Shown: positions 59,609 through 64,000 of the stretch, one piece after another
How positions within the stretch are numbered: position 1 is the first letter of the stretch
How the letters are laid out: every line of letters begins with the position of its first letter
DNA from: CAWFSE01 sp963697565
Lineage (GTDB): Bacteria; Actinomycetota; Actinomycetes; CAVWCF01
Assembly (NCBI GenBank): GCA_963697565.1
Contig: CAVOOM010000007.1
Span: 558,001-622,000 of the forward strand
Length of the DNA stretch: 64,000 bases
Direction of reading: 5' to 3'
Notes under the pieces: model-generated
Told to the model about the DNA's origin: nothing
The model's input: only the letters and a program-made list of their open reading frames with translations
Databases searched by the model: none
Made by a program: the position numbers and the translations under genes

Positions 59609-60139
59609 CTACCCCAGCACGAGGCCGAACACCGCGAAGAGCGCGAACGCCGCCACGGTGACCGCGAGCGCCCCGCCGATCATCACCCCGAGGCGGGCAC
59701 CCGGCTCGGCCAGTCGCGCGACCCACCCACCGCCGGGAACCGAGCCGGACGCTGCCGGGTCCACCGCCAGGAGCGACTCCAGGGTGCGCTGGGCCAGCGC
59801 AGCGGGATCCTCCGCCACCGAGCCCGCCGGCCCGGTGCCCGCATTCGGCCCGGCGGGCACGAGCGGCCCTGATGCTGCGCGGCCGTCCGCGCGCCGATGC
59901 CGACCCCCTGAGGATTCGGCTGGCGGCGCCTCGTCGAGGGCATCTCCCGGCGGAGGCGCGGCCTCCAGGTTCTCCTCAGGACCCGGATCGGGAGGGAGCA
60001 TCGGCTCCGGGGTCCGCAGGTCGTACAGGCACTGGCCGCACCAGGCCGCACCCGCGGCCGCCAGAGCCGAGCAGCGCGGACAGCGCACGCGATCGGGCAG
60101 GCTGGCCGCGGGCGTGCCGGAGGAGGTGAGAGGGCTCAC
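59609..60139 (-). CDS. Zinc-ribbon membrane-anchored protein
   Basis: 176 residues. Zinc ribbon VRCPRCSALAAAGAAWCGQC near the N-terminus (CPxC...CGQC), a long Pro/Glu/Ala-rich linker, and a single C-terminal transmembrane helix (GVMIGGALAVTVAAFALFAV). GTG at 60139; weak upstream site. A common actinobacterial hypothetical type; function unknown. Convergent with the channel gene (6 nt apart). Confidence 0.75.
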   Translation of the reverse strand: MSPLTSSGTPAASLPDRVRCPRCSALAAAGAAWCGQCLYDLRTPEPMLPPDPGPEENLEAAPPPGDALDEAPPAESSGGRHRRADGRAASGPLVPAGPNAGTGPAGSVAEDPAALAQRTLESLLAVDPAASGSVPGGGWVARLAEPGARLGVMIGGALAVTVAAFALFAVFGLVLG

Positions 60140-60157
60140 CCCAGATCGTTCGGCCGA

Positions 60158-60598
60158 TCAGCCCGCGGACTTGACTGCCGGAGTCGGCCCGGCAGCGGGG
60201 CCGGCGACCGGCTCACCGGGCCGACGCCCAGACTCGAGGGCGTCCTTCAGCGCCCACACCTGCCGCTTCCAGCGCTGCGCCTCACGGGCCCTCAGCCTGG
60301 CCCCCCGCCGGCCCTGGTCGGCCGCCGGGCCGCCCTCCGCGGCCCCGCCGGGCGGCTCCGCGCGAACGAAGTAGTGCACGAGCGTGCCGTCGAGGACCGG
60401 TTCCAGCCAGATCTCGGCCGACCCCACCAGGTCTCCGGTGATCGACCAGCGAATCCCGCGCTCGCCGCGGTCCATGAAGACCTCAAGCCGCCGCGCGGGC
60501 CACCAACGGCGCCACTGCGTCGGGTCGGCCACGTGGGCCGCGACCACCTCGGGTGGTGCCGCGACAAAGGTCTCGTCGATGAGGTCCACGGTCGGCAT
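60158..60598 (-). CDS. SRPBCC / polyketide cyclase-like protein
   Basis: Intact 146 residues: PTVDLIDETFVAAPPEVVAA, HVADPTQWRRWWPARRLEVF, GERGIRWSITGDLVGSAEIW, LEPVLDGTLVHYFVRAEP, followed by a basic helical tail. START-like fold that binds a hydrophobic ligand. ATG 60598 gives the family-typical N-terminus. Faces the fadD promoter region. Confidence 0.85.
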   Translation of the reverse strand: MPTVDLIDETFVAAPPEVVAAHVADPTQWRRWWPARRLEVFMDRGERGIRWSITGDLVGSAEIWLEPVLDGTLVHYFVRAEPPGGAAEGGPAADQGRRGARLRAREAQRWKRQVWALKDALESGRRPGEPVAGPAAGPTPAVKSAG

Positions 60599-60674
60599 CC
60601 CCGCAGGATGCCACCTGCCCGAGGCGGGGAGCGGAAACGCCTGACCCAGGGGGTGCCTTTCGTGCAAGCGACCT

Positions 60675-60680
60675 CTAGTG
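60675..60680 (+). promoter_or_regulatory. -10-like element upstream of fadD
   Basis: TAGTGT within CTCTAGTGTCAGG, about 124 nt before the fadD GTG, implying a leader of roughly 115 nt. Confidence 0.35.
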
Positions 60681-60803
60681 TCAGGAGAAGGCCCGACTGT
60701 GACAAGCGCCACAGCCCGGACGGGCCAGGCGCCCTGGCAGTCCACCACCGGTTCCGACCCACCACCGGCCCTCCGAGGCCCCGCAGTCAGCGAGGAGAGC
60801 ACC

Positions 60804-62591
60804 GTGCGCGAGCTGATCGTCCCCCCCCTGCGAGAGGTGGCCCCCGAGGCCAACCTCTCGGGACTGATCGTCGACAACGCGATCAAGTCACCCCACAACG
60901 TCGCGTTTCGGCGCCGGGCCGGCTCCCGCTGGGAGGACGTGACCGCGCGCGACTTCCTGGCCGAGGTCAACGCGCTGGCCAAGGGCCTGATCGCCTCCGG
61001 AGTCCAGGTCGGCGAGCGGGTCGCGATCATGTCCCGCACCCGGTACGAGTGGACCCTCGCGGACTTCGCCATCTGGTCCGCCGGCGGCGTCGTCGTGCCG
61101 ATCTACGAGACCTCGTCGGCCGAGCAGGTCCAGTGGATCCTCGGCGACTCGGGTTCGGTCGCGGTCTTCGTCGAGACCGACAAGCACGAGGGGATCGTCG
61201 AGGACGTCCTCGGCGACCTGCCCGGGCTCAAGCACATCTGGAACCTCGACGGCGGCGTCATCGAGTCGCTGGTCACCCTCGGCCGGGACGTCCCCGACGG
61301 CGAGATCGAGGCGCGGCGCAAGGCGGTGGCCGCCAAGGACCTCGCCACGATCATCTACACGTCCGGGACCACGGGGCGGCCCAAGGGCTGCATGCTGACC
61401 CACGCCAACTTCCTGCATGACTCGTACAACGCGGTCGGGGCGCTCGGCCAGGTGTTCGAGGCGGACTCGTCGACGCTCATGTTCCTGCCCCTGGCGCACG
61501 TCTTCGGCCGGATCATCCAGATCTCCTGCGTCTACAACGGCGTCACCATGGGCCACTCGCCGGACATCAAGAACCTGCTCGACGACCTCGGGGAGTTCCA
61601 GCCGTCGTTCATCCTGTCGGTGCCGCGCGTCTTCGAGAAGGTCTACAACGGCGCGCAGGCGAAGGCCGCGGGCGAAGGCAAGGGCGCGATCTTCGACCGC
61701 GCGGCTGATGTCGCGATCCGCTACAGCACCGCGCTGGACACCGGAGGCCCCAGCCTCGGGCTGAAGCTCCAGCACGCCCTCTTCGACAAGCTCGTCTACT
61801 CCAAGCTGCGGGCCCGCCTCGGCGGCCGCTGCGCGTGGGGCGTCTCCGGCGGGGCGGCGCTCGGCTCGCGGCTCGGTCACTTCTTCCGCGGCATCGGCCT
61901 CACCGTGCTCGAGGGCTACGGGCTCACCGAGACATCCGCCGCGACCTCCGTCGGCACCCCGACGCAGTTCAAGGTCGGCACCGTCGGACGCCCGCTCCCG
62001 GGCACCGGCGTCCGGATCGCCGCCGACGGCGAGATCATGCTGAGCGGCGCGCACATCTTCCAGGGCTACTGGAACAACGAGGCCGCGACCGCCGAGGCGA
62101 TCGAGGGCGGCTGGTTCCACACCGGCGACATCGGCGAGATCGACGACGATGGCTTCATCAAGATCACCGGCCGCAAGAAGGAGATCATCGTCACAGCCGG
62201 CGGCAAGAACGTCGCCCCCGCCGTGCTGGAGGACCGCCTGCGGGCGCACACCCTGATCAGCCAGTGCATGGTGGTCGGGGACGGCAAGCCGTTCATCGGC
62301 TGCCTTGTGACGCTCGACCCCGAGTCGCTGCCCATCTGGCTTGGGATCCATGGCAAGCCCGCCGACCTGACCCCTGCCCAGGCGGCCGAGGACCACGACG
62401 TCCTCGCCGAGATCCAGCGGTCGGTCGACGAGGCCAACAAGGCCGTCTCGCACGCGGAGGCGATTAAGAAGTTCAAGATCCTGGCGGTCGACTTCACCGA
62501 GGACACCGGCCACCTCACCCCGTCCATGAAGCTCAAGCGCAACATCGTGCTGAAGGACTTCGGCAACGAGGTCGAGGCCCTCTACAGCTGA
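60804..62591 (+). CDS. fadD: Long-chain fatty acid--CoA ligase (FadD15-like AMP-forming)
   Basis: Intact 595 residues. ATP loop IIYTSGTTGRPKGCMLTHAN (about 184-203), LFLPLAHVFGRIIQISCVYN-type A4 region, LEGYGLTETSAATSVGTPTQ (A5), GWFHTGDIGEIDDDGFIKIT (A7), GRKKEIIVTAGGKNVAPAVL (A8) and the A10 lysine in LTPSMKLKRNIVLK. Activates long-chain acids as acyl-AMP, then acyl-CoA. GTG 60804 fits GAGGAGAG upstream. The position after ArsA-like and SRPBCC genes matches fadD15 (Rv2187). Confidence 0.93.
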   Translation: MRELIVPPLREVAPEANLSGLIVDNAIKSPHNVAFRRRAGSRWEDVTARDFLAEVNALAKGLIASGVQVGERVAIMSRTRYEWTLADFAIWSAGGVVVPIYETSSAEQVQWILGDSGSVAVFVETDKHEGIVEDVLGDLPGLKHIWNLDGGVIESLVTLGRDVPDGEIEARRKAVAAKDLATIIYTSGTTGRPKGCMLTHANFLHDSYNAVGALGQVFEADSSTLMFLPLAHVFGRIIQISCVYNGVTMGHSPDIKNLLDDLGEFQPSFILSVPRVFEKVYNGAQAKAAGEGKGAIFDRAADVAIRYSTALDTGGPSLGLKLQHALFDKLVYSKLRARLGGRCAWGVSGGAALGSRLGHFFRGIGLTVLEGYGLTETSAATSVGTPTQFKVGTVGRPLPGTGVRIAADGEIMLSGAHIFQGYWNNEAATAEAIEGGWFHTGDIGEIDDDGFIKITGRKKEIIVTAGGKNVAPAVLEDRLRAHTLISQCMVVGDGKPFIGCLVTLDPESLPIWLGIHGKPADLTPAQAAEDHDVLAEIQRSVDEANKAVSHAEAIKKFKILAVDFTEDTGHLTPSMKLKRNIVLKDFGNEVEALYS

Positions 62592-62643
62592 GTCCCCCAC
62601 CCGGACCACGAGGCCCCGCGCCCCGGCACGGCATCATGAGCCC

Positions 62644-63350
62644 ATGACCGCCGTCGTCGAGGTTCGGGGCCTCACCGTGTCCTTCGGGTCGGTGACGGCC
62701 GTGGCGGGCTTCGACCTCACCGTCGCCAACGGCTCGTCGGTGGCGCTCGTGGGCCGCAACGGCGCGGGCAAGTCGACCACCCTGCGCGTCCTAGGCGGTG
62801 TCCTCCCGCCAAGCGGCGGGTCGGTGGTCATCGACGGCGAGGACGCCGCCCGCTACCCGGATCGGGTGCGCGCGATCGTCGGCTACTGCCCCGACGTCGG
62901 CGGGCTCATCCCACGCGCCACGCCTTGGGAGCACCTCGCGCTCGCCGCGCGCCTCCGCGGACTCGACCCGTCGTGGACCGACCGCGCGACTGATCTACTT
63001 GATCGCTTCGACCTGCTCGCCGCGGCCGACCGGATCACAGCGGGCTTCTCCCATGGCATGGGGCGGCGGATGTCAGTCGTGCTGGCCGCCTTCCACGAGC
63101 CCAAGGTGCTGCTGCTCGACGAGCCCTTCGACGGCGTCGACCCGTTGGGGGTCGAGGCCACCTGGACCTGATCCGGGAACTGCGGGCCACCGGGTCGGCG
63201 GTCTTGGTCTCCACCCACCTGCTCGACCTGGCGGTGCTGGCCTGCGAGGAGGCCGTGGTGCTCCGGCGCGGGCAGGTTGTCGCCGCGGCACCGGCGATCG
63301 AACTGGCCGGACGCGAGGGTGCGGCGCGGTACCGCGAGCTGCTGTCATGA
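62644..63350 (+). CDS. ABC transporter ATP-binding protein (one frame break)
   Basis: About 235 residues. Walker A LVGRNGAGKSTTLRVLGG, Q/D-loop GYCPDVGGLIPRATPWEHLA, signature variant FSHGMGRRMSVVLAAFHEPK, Walker B VLLLDEPFDGVDPLGVEA, and after an extra base near 63162 LIRELRATGSAVLVSTHLLD with the switch His. SHGMGRR in place of LSGGQ is usual in ABC-2-type exporters. Its TGA overlaps the ATG of the permease (ATGA). Confidence 0.92.
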
Positions 63351-64000
63351 GGCAGCCTCAGGGCCAGTTGGCGGCACTGGTGGCCCTGCGCTGGCGGATG
63401 GTGCGCCGACCCTCTGCCCGCCTCGGCGTTAGCGCTGGTAATCGTGGTGCTCCCCGCCTGTGCGTCGTGGCTGCCTGGGCCGTGCGCTCTCTGCCGCGGA
63501 GAGACCGCGTTCGACCTGTCCCTGCTGGGCCCGACGCTCTACTTGGCCTTCGCGGCGCTCGCCGTGCTGGCGCCGCTGAGCGCCGGGGGCGGGAACGAGC
63601 TCTACCCGGCCGAACAACTGGCTGCCTATCCGGTGCGGCCCCGCACCTGGTTCGGGGCTTCGCTGCTGCTCGCGCCTCTCAACCTGGCGTGGGCGACCCA
63701 GGTGGTCGCACTCGCCGCGGTCACGAGCCTGGTCACGGCCGGACCTGCCGGGCCGGTCCCCGGGCATGGCGACCCTCTTCCTCTACGTCGTCGCCGATGA
63801 CCGTCGTGGGCCAGGCCATCGCCTGGACGGTGATCGGGATGCGGGCAACCCGCGCGGGCCGATGGGCGGCCTGGGCCCTCGGCGGGGCCGCGGCCTCTGA
63901 GCTCCTCGCGGTGATCCAGGCCGACGCCGTTCACCGAGGTGCTCGAGTCCTCGCCCACCCAACGCGTGGTGCTCGGGGTCATAGCCGGCAGCCAGGGGCG
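63347..64000 (+). CDS. ABC transporter permease, 3' part beyond the window (frame broken)
   Basis: Begins MRQPQGQLAALVALRWRMVR, then after a break near 63410 LALVIVVLPACASWLPGPCA, LGPTLYLAFAALAVLAPLSA, NELYPAEQLAAYPVRPRTWF, LLLAPLNLAWATQVVALAAV; a further break near 63765 continues MATLFLYVVA and MTVVGQAIAWTVIGMRATRA. Multiple hydrophobic helices and the ELYP-AY-VRPRTWF cytoplasmic loop are typical for ABC-2-like exporters with large permeases. Forms an exporter with the preceding ATPase; substrate unknown. Confidence 0.78.
   Translation, partial: MRQPQGQLAALVALRWRMVRRPSARLGVSAGNRGAPRLCVVAAWAVRSLPRRDRVRPVPAGPDALLGLRGARRAGAAERRGRERALPGRTTGCLSGAAPHLVRGFAAARASQPGVGDPGGRTRRGHEPGHGRTCRAGPRAWRPSSSTSSPMTVVGQAIAWTVIGMRATRAGRWAAWALGGAAASELLAVIQADAVHRGARVLAHPTRGARGHSRQPGA

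Noticed and set aside
60698..60713. TGTGACAAGCGCCACA, similar to a CRP/GlxR site, upstream of fadD
   Set aside because: One half-site mismatched, located downstream of the likely -10, and a single occurrence; too weak to call.

Overview
High-GC actinobacterial chromosome. The evidence is the strong G/C bias at third codon positions, GTG starts, a TCGAAC-N4-GTTCGA SOS box, DUF3040 and DUF6504 proteins, a SAV_6107-type HEPN protein next to DnaE2, an F420-type oxidoreductase, a PASTA kinase, a type II DAHP synthase and many TANNNT leaderless-style promoters. The genus cannot be named from this window. There are no rRNA or tRNA genes, no CRISPR array, no insertion sequence and no phage module. 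A striking technical point is that many conserved genes (metF, crtE, crtI, dnaE2, both DAHP synthases and nearly every gene of the first 12 kb) need one or more single-base frame corrections. I treat these as base-calling errors in a draft or metagenomic assembly and annotate the genes as whole CDSs with the break points given.

1-14.06 kb (all minus strand): a long catabolic gene set read from right to left. A VOC protein and a GntR/FCD repressor come first. Then follow a MaoC hydratase, LLM (F420-type) oxidoreductase, class III CoA-transferase, MmgE/PrpD protein, tandem-Rid protein, two-hotdog MaoC protein, thiolase-like protein plus DUF35 partner, MDR reductase, FAD dehydrogenase, acyl-CoA dehydrogenase and a CitE-like lyase cut by the window edge. 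Most neighbours overlap by 1-4 bases (ATGA, GTGA or TGATG), so the enzymes look translationally coupled. A near-identical 13-base element containing an ACGTC-N-GACGT palindrome sits before both transcription units and is the likely GntR operator. The module should activate an unknown carboxylic acid to its CoA ester and degrade it by hydration, oxidation and C-C cleavage.

14.2-26 kb: a MoxR / DUF58 / TgpA-like transglutaminase operon (plus strand), then a DUF3040 membrane protein and an SOS mutagenesis operon on the minus strand (DUF6504, HEPN protein, DnaE2, DinB) preceded by a perfect LexA box.

26-38.5 kb: a YbaK-like deacylase, an alpha/beta hydrolase and a split carotenoid cluster (CrtA-like monooxygenase, CruF hydratase, CruG-like glycosyltransferase, CrtD-like desaturase, crtE, crtI, crtB, heterodimeric lycopene cyclase CrtYe/CrtYf). 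metF, a CDP-alcohol phosphatidyltransferase and an orphan barstar-like gene lie among them. The set predicts a monocyclic C40 carotenoid with a hydrated, glycosylated open end. cruF, crtE, crtI and crtB share a TANGCT/TAGCCT hexamer exactly 8 nt before a start codon.

38.6-64 kb: PknL-like PASTA kinase, EamA exporter, a DAHP synthase (type I-beta) behind a leader peptide and terminator (probable attenuator), Ogt and an Ada-AlkA fusion, a second (type II) DAHP synthase, a phosphofructokinase with the pyrophosphate-type residues Asp104/Lys124, glycerol kinase, PlsC acyltransferase, a hydrolase, a TIGR00300 enzyme, an EEP-family nuclease/phosphatase, a TadE/TadG pair, a ROK sugar kinase, an ArsA-like ATPase, SRPBCC proteins, a two-TM potassium channel, FadD15-like acyl-CoA ligase and the start of an ABC transporter. 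From metF/crtE to fadD, the gene content resembles the Mycobacterium tuberculosis Rv2172c-Rv2187 neighbourhood as I remember it, with carotenoid genes inserted.
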